Positions 6,171 through 12,925 of a stretch of 18,801 nucleotides of DNA are shown here, piece after piece. Every line of letters begins with the position of its first letter. Positions within the stretch are counted from its first letter, which is position 1. Origin of the DNA: Eubacterium sp. (GTDB lineage: Bacteria; Bacillota; Clostridia; Lachnospirales; Lachnospiraceae); assembly GCA_003486385.1 (NCBI GenBank), contig DNFT01000087.1:2742-21542 (forward strand), in the 5' to 3' direction. The position numbers were made by a program, and so were the translations under genes. Below the pieces are notes generated by a model that made no database searches, was not told the origin of the DNA, and saw only the letters and a program-made list of their open reading frames with translations.

Positions 6171-6767
6171 TTAATAATACTGCATATCCTCACTCCGAAG
6201 CGCGGCGTCCGCCCATGCAGGCATTTCATCGGAGTCCGCAAGCTCTCCCGAGTGAACCTTTCTTTTGCCGAAAACATAGTTTCCGTCAGCATCAAACAAA
6301 AGCTCAATCCAGCCGTTGTCCGTGACCGTTCCGCCGACGAAAATTACGCTTTTGCTGCCATCGGAGTTTGCAAGCTCATATCTGAAATATGTGCTTTCGC
6401 TGCAAAGGTCAGTGATGTCATCACGCACATCGCCGAGCACAAAATAGAGCCGTCCGTCGGAAATCTCCGTGTACCCGGTGTCGGATATTTCAAAGGAAAA
6501 CTTTACCATATTGTCGGTTTCCTCATAGATTATCTCGGCTCCGTCGGCACCATGAAAAATGCGCGTCAGGTATTCGGCGGCATTGACGATAGCCGCTCTG
6601 GTTGTTGGAATCATAAAAAGCACGGCGATGAATGTGGCGGCGCAGGCGGCGTAACGCATCCAAGTGTAATTCCGCTTTCGTGCATGCAGAAGATTATTTT
6701 TGATTGTCATTTTTGCTTCGGAATCCATCTCAAGCTTATCAAATGTGGTTTTAATTAAATTTTCCAT
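6171..6767 (-). CDS. Membrane-anchored anti-sigma factor, putative
   Basis: The product has 198 aa from the ATG at 6767. That start has GGAGG 7 nt upstream. An ATG two codons earlier (6773) overlaps the sigma stop as ATGA but is only 1 nt from GGAGG. It has a short cytosolic N-terminus (about 1-35), one membrane segment (about 36-55, YTWMRYAACAATFIAVLFMI) and a ~140-residue extracytoplasmic part without Cys. The position directly after an ECF sigma gene, the topology and the size are typical of a sigma-sequestering anti-sigma that senses something outside the membrane. I see no HxxxCxxC zinc anti-sigma motif. The sequence does not reveal the signal. The identification rests mainly on context. 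Confidence 0.75.
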   Translation of the reverse strand: MENLIKTTFDKLEMDSEAKMTIKNNLLHARKRNYTWMRYAACAATFIAVLFMIPTTRAAIVNAAEYLTRIFHGADGAEIIYEETDNMVKFSFEISDTGYTEISDGRLYFVLGDVRDDITDLCSESTYFRYELANSDGSKSVIFVGGTVTDNGWIELLFDADGNYVFGKRKVHSGELADSDEMPAWADAALRSEDMQYY

Positions 6768-6769
6768 AA

Positions 6770-7243
6770 TCATTCCTCCAATCTTTTTTTCAATTCATCC
6801 TTGCCCCTGCTTATACGCATTGCGACGGCAGATTCGGATATTTGCAGAATTTTTGCAATTTCCTTATAGGTGTAACCTTCGTAAAAATGAAGATACACGG
6901 GGACTCGCTGAATGTCGGAAAGCTGCATGAGCTCATCATAGAGCTGCCGTTCGTCGTCGGTAAACGAGTCTGAAGTGCTCATGCCTTCCATGACCTCGTC
7001 ATAGTCATCCGTATTTTTTGCGCGCTTGGATTTTAAATAATCTTTGCATAGGTTGGCGGTCATTTTAAAAAGGTATGATTTTTCGGAGCTGCTGTTTATC
7101 GCTATGTTTTTTGACAACAATTTCAAAAAGACATCCTGAACAATATCCTCCGCCTCTTGCTTTGAGCCCGTGTACGAGACGGCAAATCGGTACAGGTCGT
7201 CCGCATACGAATCAAACAGGGTTAGTATTCTGTCGGTTTTCAC
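6770..7243 (-). CDS. ECF-type RNA polymerase sigma-70 factor
   Basis: The product has 157 aa. The start is a GTG at 7243, with AGGAGG (plus strand 7251-7256) 7 nt upstream. Region 2 covers about 8-75 (LFDSYADDLYRFAVSYTGS, AEDIVQDVFLKLL) and region 4 about 102-156 (YTYKEIAKILQISESAVAMRISRGKDELKKRL, a helix-turn-helix). There is no region 1.1 or 3, which is normal for group 4 (ECF) factors. It directs RNA polymerase to a small regulon and is held by the membrane protein encoded next. The pair sits divergently from nitroreductase B, sharing 190 bp, which makes nitroreductase B a candidate target. I could not confirm a conserved ECF -35 AAC motif there. Confidence 0.93.
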   Translation of the reverse strand: MKTDRILTLFDSYADDLYRFAVSYTGSKQEAEDIVQDVFLKLLSKNIAINSSSEKSYLFKMTANLCKDYLKSKRAKNTDDYDEVMEGMSTSDSFTDDERQLYDELMQLSDIQRVPVYLHFYEGYTYKEIAKILQISESAVAMRISRGKDELKKRLEE

Positions 7244-7280
7244 TCACGCTCCTCCTTGGTTTTTGGTATATTTTGCATTT

Positions 7281-7310
7281 ATGAGCACTCATGAGTTTTT
7301 TGCTGCTCAT
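7281..7310. promoter_or_regulatory. Inverted repeat in the divergent intergenic region
   Basis: ATGAGCA (7281-7287) and TGCTCAT (7304-7310) are perfect inverted repeats, and CTCATGAG (7288-7295) between them is itself a palindrome. They lie in the 190-bp gap between the divergent sigma gene and nitroreductase B, so they could be a binding site for a regulator of either. No direct evidence. Confidence 0.35.
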
Positions 7311-7371
7311 ATATATAACGATTCAGGAGTAGGATTTCTCACAAATCATTCTACAAAAGATAATCCGGATG

Positions 7372-7380
7372 TGATATACT
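7372..7380 (+). promoter_or_regulatory. Extended -10 promoter of nitroreductase B
   Basis: TGATATACT is an extended -10 (TG-n-TATACT) about 53 nt before the ATG at 7434. No good -35 is visible (TACAAA at 7352-7357 is the best at about 17 nt), which is common with an extended -10. Confidence 0.4.
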
Positions 7381-7433
7381 AAATGCAAATGTATCATATT
7401 TTGTGAATAAATATAACATGGAGGGCTGGTTTT

Positions 7434-8006
7434 ATGGAACTTATGGATTTGATGAGAACTAACAGGACATATCGCCGTTTTAAGCAGACAGCGGTTTCGG
7501 ATGAGATAATCGGCGAGATTATGGAGGCGGCACGCAACGCGTCAAGCGCGGCTAACAGGCAGCCTCTTGGCTATGTGGTGGTGAAATCCCCGGAAAAGGT
7601 CGCGGAGGTGTTCGCGCTTACCAAGTGGGCAGGCTATCTTCCACCTGAGCAGGGACAGCCAAAGGCAGGCGAGGAGCCTGTGCTTTTCATCGGTGTTGTC
7701 GAGAATACCGATATCAACAAGAACTGTGATACTGACGCGGGACTTGCCATTGCCAATATGAGACTTGCGGCGTGGGCGCACGGAGTCGGAAGCTGTATCA
7801 TAGGCGCGTGCGACAGGCAGAAAATTTCCGAGATATTCGGACTCACCGATAATCAGGCGTTACACACGGTCATAGCCTTTGGATACCCGTCGCACACAAG
7901 CCGCATTGAGGATATGAAGGACGGCGACGTGAAGTACTATCTTGATGATAACAGGGATTATGTCGTGCCGAAGCGAAGAGTGTGCGATGTGGTGAAGGAA
8001 ATTTGA
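7434..8006 (+). CDS. Nitroreductase family protein (paralog B)
   Basis: The product has 190 aa, the same length as paralog A at 3719 and about 83% identical by hand alignment with no gaps. Differences concentrate at 126-133 (ACDRQKISEIF versus ACNKPELSRMF) and near the C-terminal end. The FMN-binding N-terminal RTNRTYRRF and the core AIANMRLAAWAHGVGSCIIG are unchanged, so both copies should be active. The start has GGAGGG (7420-7425) at 8 nt. The C39-like gene B follows after 26 nt without a terminator, and an exporter-family gene then overlaps that one, so this looks like the first gene of a three-gene operon. The substrate is unknown. Confidence 0.95.
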   Translation: MELMDLMRTNRTYRRFKQTAVSDEIIGEIMEAARNASSAANRQPLGYVVVKSPEKVAEVFALTKWAGYLPPEQGQPKAGEEPVLFIGVVENTDINKNCDTDAGLAIANMRLAAWAHGVGSCIIGACDRQKISEIFGLTDNQALHTVIAFGYPSHTSRIEDMKDGDVKYYLDDNRDYVVPKRRVCDVVKEI

Positions 8007-8032
8007 GAACATTAAATTTAGGACGGTTTTAA

Positions 8033-8869
8033 ATGAAATACATGACCTTTAACTCATCCTGCTCATTTGCCGGTATCGCTAATATGCTTGAGCGCATGGG
8101 GTATGCTTACGAAGATTATCAAGTTGCCGCAGGCATGGAACTGCCGTACATTGTTGCGCGGGACAATGGCGGCTACATAGCGGGGGCGATGCTGCAGGAG
8201 AAAAAATATTTTGACATTTTTTTAAAGAAAATCGGTTATGAGCTTACAGAGGAAAAGATAAGCAGGCAGAAGGTTTTTTCGTATTTGAAGGAAACAAAGA
8301 GCTGCGCGATGCTGGGAATAAAAATCGATGAGAAGCACAAGCATGCCGTTGTTTACACAGGTAATGACGGTGATGTACTGCTGTTCATCAACAATAAACA
8401 CAGGGAATCCGATGAGCCGTGTGAGATGAGGCTTGATGAAGGGGAACTGCTGCAACGCCTGGATGAGGTGACAGTCGTCGCATCGTTAAAGCCTTATGAG
8501 GGCGGGGCGGTTAATCCGCTCCCTTATATGCAGGAATCGCTTGAATGTCTGGACGAGCTTTACTCAAAAGCAGAACAATTTTCGTCAGGGCATCAATCAA
8601 GGGAAAATGTTTTAAATACAGTGGATACATTGTTCCGTCCGCTGCTTCTTGATTCATTTGCGGTGATGGAGCTTGCAGGTTCATCGTCGGTGGCGGAGAG
8701 CATCAGGGATCAGCAGAAAAAATATATTGCTGCGGTGTTCAAGGGGCAGGCAGAGCGTATAAGGCTGTGCGATTATATTGATATTGCACAGATAAAAAAT
8801 ATAGTTGATGAGTGGAAAAGGCTGACAGAGGAAAGAATCGATAAATTAAAAAGGACAGTTTATTCATGA
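8033..8869 (+). CDS. C39/BtrH_N-like cysteine-fold protein B
   Basis: The product has 278 aa and is the intact paralog of the 5167 gene. It keeps SSC10SFAGIANML, KHKHAVVY (H102 or H104), FINNKH (N120/N121) and the SDEP segment, so the putative catalytic Cys-His-Asn is conserved in both copies. The N-terminal ~155 residues are the cysteine-protease-like domain. The rest is helical, with LDELYSKAEQF and VDTLFRPLLLDSFAVMELAG matching paralog A. The C-terminal end (WKRLTEERIDKLKRTVYS) is ordinary helix, in contrast with the repeat-encoded end of paralog A. It follows nitroreductase B by 26 nt and overlaps the next gene by ATGA. It could be a peptidase, an acyltransferase or a non-catalytic binder. 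The family call is by pattern. Confidence 0.85.
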   Translation: MKYMTFNSSCSFAGIANMLERMGYAYEDYQVAAGMELPYIVARDNGGYIAGAMLQEKKYFDIFLKKIGYELTEEKISRQKVFSYLKETKSCAMLGIKIDEKHKHAVVYTGNDGDVLLFINNKHRESDEPCEMRLDEGELLQRLDEVTVVASLKPYEGGAVNPLPYMQESLECLDELYSKAEQFSSGHQSRENVLNTVDTLFRPLLLDSFAVMELAGSSSVAESIRDQQKKYIAAVFKGQAERIRLCDYIDIAQIKNIVDEWKRLTEERIDKLKRTVYS

Positions 8870-9855
8870 AAAACGGCACTCCATTTATGAAAAAAGAAGA
8901 GATAATAAAGCTGATAAAGTATGTTGCCGGTTCTGTGGCGGCAGTGCTGTTATCCGTGGCGGTCGGGCTTCAATTTGCTTACGCGGCGGGAATCATAACG
9001 CTTCTGACCATTCAGGATACCAAGCGGGAGACGGTGAGAATTGCCATTAAGAGAGTTGTTATTTTTTTTATAATGACGGTTCTCTCGGCAGCGATATTTC
9101 CGCTTGCGGGGTATCATGTGTGGGCGTTCGGAATTGTGCTGATTCCGTATCTTACATTCTGTATTGTACTGGATATGAAGGAGGCTATAGCTCCGGTAGC
9201 GGTGTTGTGCACCCATTATATTTCAGCGGGAAGCTGTTCATGGCAGATGATACTTAATGAATTTCTTATCCTTGTGATTGGTGTCGGGGTCGGAATTTTG
9301 CTTAATCTGTTCATGCCCGACAGCAGAGCGAAGCTTGTGGCATATCAGAGGACGGTTGATGACAAGATGGTACATATCCTGAAGAGAATGTCACTGTATA
9401 TGGAGCGTGAGAACAAGTCGGATTACACAGGTGAGTGCTTTGATGAGCTGGACAACATGCTTGCTAATCTCAAAAAAGAGGCACTCTACTATATGAACAA
9501 TCATTTTCTTGGGGAGAATGATTACTACTATGAGTACATGCAGATGCGTGCAAGACAGTGCATTATCCTAAAGAGGGTGTATTCGGACATTGTGCGCCTC
9601 ACAACAACGCCACAGCAGGTAAGTGCGCTGGCGGATTTCGTTATGAAGGTGGCGGACGAGTTCGCGGAGGAGAATGATGTGAAGGAGCTTTTAGAGCAGC
9701 TTGCGGGACTTCGGGAGAGCTATTCGGTTCAGGAGCTTCCAAGGAGCAGGGAGGAGTTCGAGAACCGGGCTATGCTCTATCATATCATGGAGGATATGAG
9801 GGTCTTTCTTGAGATTAAGAGAGAGTTTGCCGGGGCCTGTTTTTTGCGGGAATGA
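8866..9855 (+). CDS. Aromatic acid exporter family (ArAE_1-like) protein
   Basis: The product has 329 aa. The ATG at 8866 overlaps the preceding stop (ATGA), so translation is coupled. An internal ATG at 8887 lacks a better site. The N-terminal half has four to five membrane helices (about 17-35, 40-50, 63-81, 84-103, 130-150), including QFAYAAGIITLLTIQDTKRETVRIA, characteristic of the ArAE_1/DUF939 family. The C-terminal ~175 residues are cytosolic and helical with charged, coiled-coil-like segments, as in the ArAE_1 C-terminal domain. Relatives of the FUSC/AaeB superfamily export aromatic carboxylic acids, but this subfamily is poorly studied. The operon link to a nitroreductase suggests a role in removing an aromatic product; that link is inference. 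Confidence 0.88.
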   Translation: MKNGTPFMKKEEIIKLIKYVAGSVAAVLLSVAVGLQFAYAAGIITLLTIQDTKRETVRIAIKRVVIFFIMTVLSAAIFPLAGYHVWAFGIVLIPYLTFCIVLDMKEAIAPVAVLCTHYISAGSCSWQMILNEFLILVIGVGVGILLNLFMPDSRAKLVAYQRTVDDKMVHILKRMSLYMERENKSDYTGECFDELDNMLANLKKEALYYMNNHFLGENDYYYEYMQMRARQCIILKRVYSDIVRLTTTPQQVSALADFVMKVADEFAEENDVKELLEQLAGLRESYSVQELPRSREEFENRAMLYHIMEDMRVFLEIKREFAGACFLRE

Positions 9856-9914
9856 CACTTGCCAGAGGACAGATATGTAAGTATAATAATGTACATGGTT
9901 TCAAGCCAAATAAA

Positions 9915-9947
9915 TTGCAGCTGTTCGGAAAAAGAGAATAGCTGCAA
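9915..9947 (+). terminator. Hairpin between exporter and next gene
   Basis: TTGCAGCTGTTC (9915-9926) pairs with GAATAGCTGCAA (9936-9947): 12 pairs with one G-U and a 9-nt loop. It is followed by TAATTT, a weak T-run, then the Shine-Dalgarno of the next gene. It may be the terminator of the nitroreductase B operon or a leader structure for 9969. Confidence 0.5.
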
Positions 9948-9968
9948 TAATTTAAAAGGAGAAGAAAA

Positions 9969-10733
9969 ATGGAAGGTAAAGAGGGAAAAATATTCTGCCA
10001 GAGTATGACAGACGATGAGAGAAGGAATGTTTTCGGCGAGGGTTATTTTGCATATCTTGCGAAGATCTCCAAGAAGAAGGGCGCGATGGTCGGCTACATA
10101 ATAGCGTTTTTGGCTGTGGGTGTGCTGTGCAACATTCCGGGCTGGGGCTTTAGGATTGATATGGACCTTATCATGGATGGCACGCATGAGGTCTCCGCGA
10201 TAACTGTTGTGCTTGGAGTGCTGGGTGCTTTATGGTTTGCTGCCTCAACATTGTTTATCCGCATGGGAATAAAGAGGGCAAACAGGACGGCTGATGACTG
10301 GGTGAAGGAGGCCGCCAAGGGAAGCAGCCTGCCTGAGAGCGTGGTTCGTGATTTTGACAATCAGGTAAAAGCCGGAAACGCAAGCTTTCTGATACTTAAG
10401 GGAAAAAAGACGAAGCCGGTTCCTGTTATTATCACAGACGATTATATAGTTGAGGGTTCGATGGCGTACGTTAATGTGCATCCGATACAGGACATCATAG
10501 GCGCATGCTACACGCAGAGAGTCAATCCGAACAACAGGTTAATAAAGTATCAGTATATAGGTCTTGTAAACAAAAATGGCAACACCATAATTGAGGCCGA
10601 TGAGAAGTACGGCGATCCGTTCCTTGCATATTTGAAGGAGAGAATCCCTTCGCTTGAGGTGATTGGCGATGTGATGATAACGGAGAGCGACTACTTCGAC
10701 TGGGTTAAGAAGCTTCAGAAAAATGCACAATAG
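9969..10733 (+). CDS. Two-TM membrane protein of unknown function
   Basis: The product has 254 aa. The ATG at 9969 is preceded by AAAAGGAGAAG. The first ~35 residues are charged and look cytosolic. Two membrane helices follow (about 38-54 and 77-97), separated by a short loop. The remaining ~155 residues form a soluble mixed alpha/beta domain (VPVIITDDYIVEGSMAYVNV, then KYQYIGLVNKNGNTIIEADE) that is probably cytosolic. I recall DUF-type Lachnospiraceae proteins of this layout but cannot name the family with confidence. ybaK follows after 23 nt with no visible terminator, so the two may be co-transcribed. No catalytic motif seen. Confidence 0.85.
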   Translation: MEGKEGKIFCQSMTDDERRNVFGEGYFAYLAKISKKKGAMVGYIIAFLAVGVLCNIPGWGFRIDMDLIMDGTHEVSAITVVLGVLGALWFAASTLFIRMGIKRANRTADDWVKEAAKGSSLPESVVRDFDNQVKAGNASFLILKGKKTKPVPVIITDDYIVEGSMAYVNVHPIQDIIGACYTQRVNPNNRLIKYQYIGLVNKNGNTIIEADEKYGDPFLAYLKERIPSLEVIGDVMITESDYFDWVKKLQKNAQ

Positions 10734-10756
10734 TGTGAAAAAAACGAGGGCTTGTT

Positions 10757-11269
10757 ATGAAAAAGGAAGAAGAAAAGACAAATGTAATGCGCATACTTGA
10801 CCAGAAGAAGGTAAAGTACACACCGCACAGCTATGACCCGGAGCAGGCAGTAAGCGGAGTTGAGGTCGCAGCTGTGCTCAGACAGGATGAAGAGCGGGTG
10901 TTTAAGACGCTTGTGACAACGGGAAAGACAGGAAACCATTATGTTTTCGTCATTCCTGTTGCTGAGGAGCTTGATTTAAAGAAGGCGGCAAAGGCTGTCG
11001 GTGAGAAGTCGATTGAGATGTTAAAGTCTAAGGATTTATTGCCGCTCACAGGCTATATCCACGGCGGCTGTTCACCGATTGGCATGAAGAAATTTTTCAG
11101 GACAGTATTCCATGTTCCGTCGCAGGAGGCGCAGAGCGCAGGCAAAAAGACAGCCTATGACTATGACACAATATTTTTCAGCGCCGGAAAGCTTGGCTAT
11201 CAGGTTGAAATGCCGCTGGAGGAGCTTGATAAGGTAATCAGATTCGAGACTGCGGACATCATAGTGTAA
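10757..11269 (+). CDS. ybaK: Cys-tRNA(Pro)/(Cys) deacylase YbaK
   Basis: The product has 170 aa, a standard length. YbaK/EbsC proteins hydrolyse Cys mischarged on tRNA(Pro), a trans-editing partner of prolyl-tRNA synthetase. Family marks are VFKTLV with K50 (the conserved Lys of the active site), TGYIHGGCSPIGMKK (98-112, the binding-loop signature), and the C-terminal IFFSAGKLGYQVEM segment. The Shine-Dalgarno is weak (GAGGG). The stop is 8 nt before a perfect REP-like hairpin (11277-11343), which may protect or end the transcript. Confidence 0.95.
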   Translation: MKKEEEKTNVMRILDQKKVKYTPHSYDPEQAVSGVEVAAVLRQDEERVFKTLVTTGKTGNHYVFVIPVAEELDLKKAAKAVGEKSIEMLKSKDLLPLTGYIHGGCSPIGMKKFFRTVFHVPSQEAQSAGKKTAYDYDTIFFSAGKLGYQVEMPLEELDKVIRFETADIIV

Positions 11270-11276
11270 AGTATGC

Positions 11277-11343
11277 TTGGGACACTGGTGTCAGACCCCT
11301 GTCCCACACAATCTGGGACAGGGGTCTGACACCAGTGTCCCAA
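11277..11343. repeat. REP/MITE-like double palindrome, copy 2
   Basis: Perfect 30-nt inverted arms (11277-11306 and 11314-11343) surround a 7-nt CACAATC spacer. Each arm contains the core GGTGTCAGACCCCTGTCCCA, shared with copy 3 and closely related to copy 1. It is placed just after ybaK. It has no T-run on the plus strand but could still stabilise or stop the ybaK mRNA. Confidence 0.92.
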
Positions 11344-11431
11344 AATAAAAAATTGATGTTTTTTAACATGGATTGGGTTGCAATACATTAAAATAAGTAT
11401 ACTTTATACGCTAAAAAGTTAATGATGTATC

Positions 11432-11460
11432 TTGACGCAGTAGAAACATGGGGGTATTAT
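11432..11460 (+). promoter_or_regulatory. Sigma-A-type promoter of ilvE
   Basis: TTGACG (11432-11437, five of six to consensus) and TATTAT (11455-11460, five of six) are separated by exactly 17 nt. This is the best promoter in the window and places the start of a ~220-nt leader at about 11467. Confidence 0.7.
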
Positions 11461-11597
11461 TTAAACATAGCCGCGCTGCGGCAATTGTTTTATCACTGGG
11501 AAAATCCTCTGCCGCAGGGCACGCGTTTTCCTTAAAAAACAAGGAGAAAAATTCACTACATGCACGCACATAAGCACAGCGTTTAATATGTGGCAGA

Positions 11598-11623
11598 ATT
11601 TTTGCTTCGCAAAAACAAGGAGG
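11598..11623 (+). repeat. 26-nt hairpin/Shine-Dalgarno unit, copy 1
   Basis: Identical over 26 nt to 11651-11676, offset by 53 nt. It contains TTTTTGC-TTC-GCAAAAA (11599-11615) and AAGGAGG (11617-11623). No start codon lies at usable spacing after this copy: the next ATG (11641) is 17 nt away, though in frame with ilvE. Confidence 0.85.
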
Positions 11624-11650
11624 CAGAATCCTCTCCTCGCATGAGCTCGG

Positions 11651-11676
11651 ATTTTTGCTTCGCAAAAACAAGGAGG
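11651..11676 (+). repeat. 26-nt hairpin/Shine-Dalgarno unit, copy 2
   Basis: Second identical copy. Its AAGGAGG (11670-11676) lies 9 nt before the ilvE ATG at 11686 and is the working Shine-Dalgarno. The hairpin TTTTTGC-TTC-GCAAAAA (11652-11668) ends one nucleotide before it. Confidence 0.85.
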
Positions 11677-11685
11677 ATTTGTTAT

Positions 11686-12711
11686 ATGGAAAAGAAGAAT
11701 ATCGACTGGGCAAATATCGGCTTCGGTTATATCAAGACCGATAAGAGATTTGTCTCTAATTATAAGGAAGGTGCATGGGATGATGGTGTGCTTACAGAGG
11801 ATGATAAGGTAGTTATCAGTGAGTGTGCAGGCGTTCTCCAGTATGCACAGACATGCTTTGAGGGGCTCAAGGCATATACAACTGAGCAGGGTAAGATTGT
11901 TACATTCCGTCCGGACCTTAACGGTGAGAGAATGGAGAATTCATGTAAGAAGCTCATGATGCCTGTTTTCCCTAAGGAAAAGTTCGTTGACGCTGTATTA
12001 AAGACAGTTGAAGCCAATGCAGCTTACGTTCCACCTTACGGAAGCGGTGCTACACTTTATATCAGACCATATATGTTCGGAAGCAACCCTGTAATCGGTG
12101 TAAAGCCTGCCACAGAGTATCAGTTCAGAATATTCACAACACCTGTTGGCCCTTACTTCAAGGGCGGTGCTAAGCCACTCACAATCAGAGTATCTGATGT
12201 GGATAGAGCAGCTCCTCACGGAACAGGTGATATCAAGGCGGGTCTTAACTACGCAATGAGCCTTTTCAACATTGTAGATGCACATGAGCATGGCTATGAT
12301 GAGAATATGTACCTTGATCCGGCTACAAGAACATACGTTGAGGAGACAGGTGGTGCTAACTTCATCTTTGTAACCAAGGATGGCAAGGTTGTAACACCTA
12401 AGTCCGGAAGTATCCTTCCGTCAATCACGAGACGTTCACTTCTCACAGTTGCCAAGGATTATCTTGGACTTGAGGTTGAGGAAAGACCTGTTGCAAAGGC
12501 AGAGCTTAAGGATATGGCAGAGTGTGGGCTTTGTGGAACAGCAGCAGTTATCTCACCTGTAGGTAAGATTGTTGACCATGGTACGGAAATCTGCCTTCCA
12601 AGCGGCATGAGCGATATGGGTCCTGTGACAAAGAAGCTGTATGACACACTTACAGGTATCCAGATGGGTCGTATTGAAGCACCTAAGGGCTGGATTTACG
12701 AGATTATGTAA
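11686..12711 (+). CDS. ilvE: Branched-chain amino acid aminotransferase
   Basis: The product has 341 aa, normal for class IV PLP aminotransferases of the IlvE type. It interconverts branched-chain 2-oxo acids and Leu/Ile/Val with glutamate. K184 in GDIKAGLNYA is the PLP Schiff-base lysine. EETGGANFIFV (219-229) and SITRRSLL are conserved cofactor-binding segments. CFEGLKAY (58-65) and FRPDLNGERM (75-84) complete the active site. The start is set by AAGGAGG at 11670-11676; in-frame starts at 11590 and 11641 are rejected as poor. Codon use is visibly smoother than in neighbours (many ACA, GTT and TAC/TAT codons with few rare ones), consistent with high expression. A terminator follows at 12786. 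Confidence 0.97.
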   Translation: MEKKNIDWANIGFGYIKTDKRFVSNYKEGAWDDGVLTEDDKVVISECAGVLQYAQTCFEGLKAYTTEQGKIVTFRPDLNGERMENSCKKLMMPVFPKEKFVDAVLKTVEANAAYVPPYGSGATLYIRPYMFGSNPVIGVKPATEYQFRIFTTPVGPYFKGGAKPLTIRVSDVDRAAPHGTGDIKAGLNYAMSLFNIVDAHEHGYDENMYLDPATRTYVEETGGANFIFVTKDGKVVTPKSGSILPSITRRSLLTVAKDYLGLEVEERPVAKAELKDMAECGLCGTAAVISPVGKIVDHGTEICLPSGMSDMGPVTKKLYDTLTGIQMGRIEAPKGWIYEIM

Positions 12712-12785
12712 TTGTGCTCAATGGGCAGATTCTTTAAATGGTGCTTAATTTATGTGCCTAGATTAATTAGGTTCGTAACAAATAG

Positions 12786-12824
12786 AAATAAGAGGAGTTC
12801 CGGATTGCGGGGCTCCTCTTATTT
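12786..12824 (+). terminator. Intrinsic terminator of ilvE
   Basis: AAATAAGAGGAG (12786-12797) pairs perfectly with CTCCTCTTATTT (12813-12824), and the stem continues inward through TTCCG/CGGGG with two G-U pairs to a 5-nt loop, about 17 pairs. The T-run is weak, but the stem is long and directly precedes REP copy 3. Confidence 0.7.
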
Positions 12825-12841
12825 GAACATTGCGGATGGCC

Positions 12842-12901
12842 GGGACAGGGGTCTGACACCGGCGTCCCAGGATTGGGACACCGGTGTCAGACCCCTGTCT
12901 C
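12842..12901. repeat. REP/MITE-like double palindrome, copy 3
   Basis: The 28-nt arms (12842-12869, 12874-12901) are inverted repeats with two mismatches and a 4-nt GGAT spacer. It carries the same GGTGTCAGACCCCTGTC core as copy 2. It ends 10 nt before the Shine-Dalgarno of the ABC exporter gene, so it lies in that gene's leader. Confidence 0.88.
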
Positions 12902-12925
12902 AGCCAAAGCAAAGGAAGGAAGCGT

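Larger units (their letters stand above)
11344..11685 (+). promoter_or_regulatory. Structured leader region of ilvE
   Basis: After an AT-rich stretch (11344-11431), a strong promoter (11432-11460) would start RNA near 11467. The leader then holds GCCGC-GCT-GCGGC (11470-11482) followed by AATTGTTTT, a competing CTGCGGCA/TGCCGCAG helix (11476-11483 with 11510-11517), and two identical 26-nt units (11598-11623, 11651-11676), each with a TTTTTGC/GCAAAAA hairpin and AAGGAGG. AATCCTC (11627-11633) can pair with GAGGATT (11673-11679), which would cover the ilvE Shine-Dalgarno. I see no T-box AGGGTGG motif and no convincing leader peptide. The layout suggests regulation by RNA structure; the ligand or mechanism is unknown. 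Confidence 0.5.

Noticed and set aside
11448..11573. 41-codon ORF (MGVLFKHSRAAAIVLSLG...) upstream of ilvE as a leader peptide
   Set aside because: Its ATG lies in the spacer of the best promoter (11432-11460), so the start codon would not be on the transcript. It has no Shine-Dalgarno and no marked run of Leu, Ile or Val codons.
11590..11685. N-terminal extension of ilvE from GTG 11590 or ATG 11641
   Set aside because: The extension would translate the duplicated hairpin units. The AAGGAGG at 11670-11676 clearly serves the ATG at 11686.
11411..11713. Minus-strand open frame over the ilvE leader
   Set aside because: It is made of the leader repeats and hairpins read backwards, with no Shine-Dalgarno or recognisable domain.
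12884..12925. GTG at 12884 as the start of the first ABC exporter subunit
   Set aside because: It lies inside REP copy 3 with no Shine-Dalgarno. The ATG at 12926 has AAAGGAAGG at good spacing and begins where related exporters begin.
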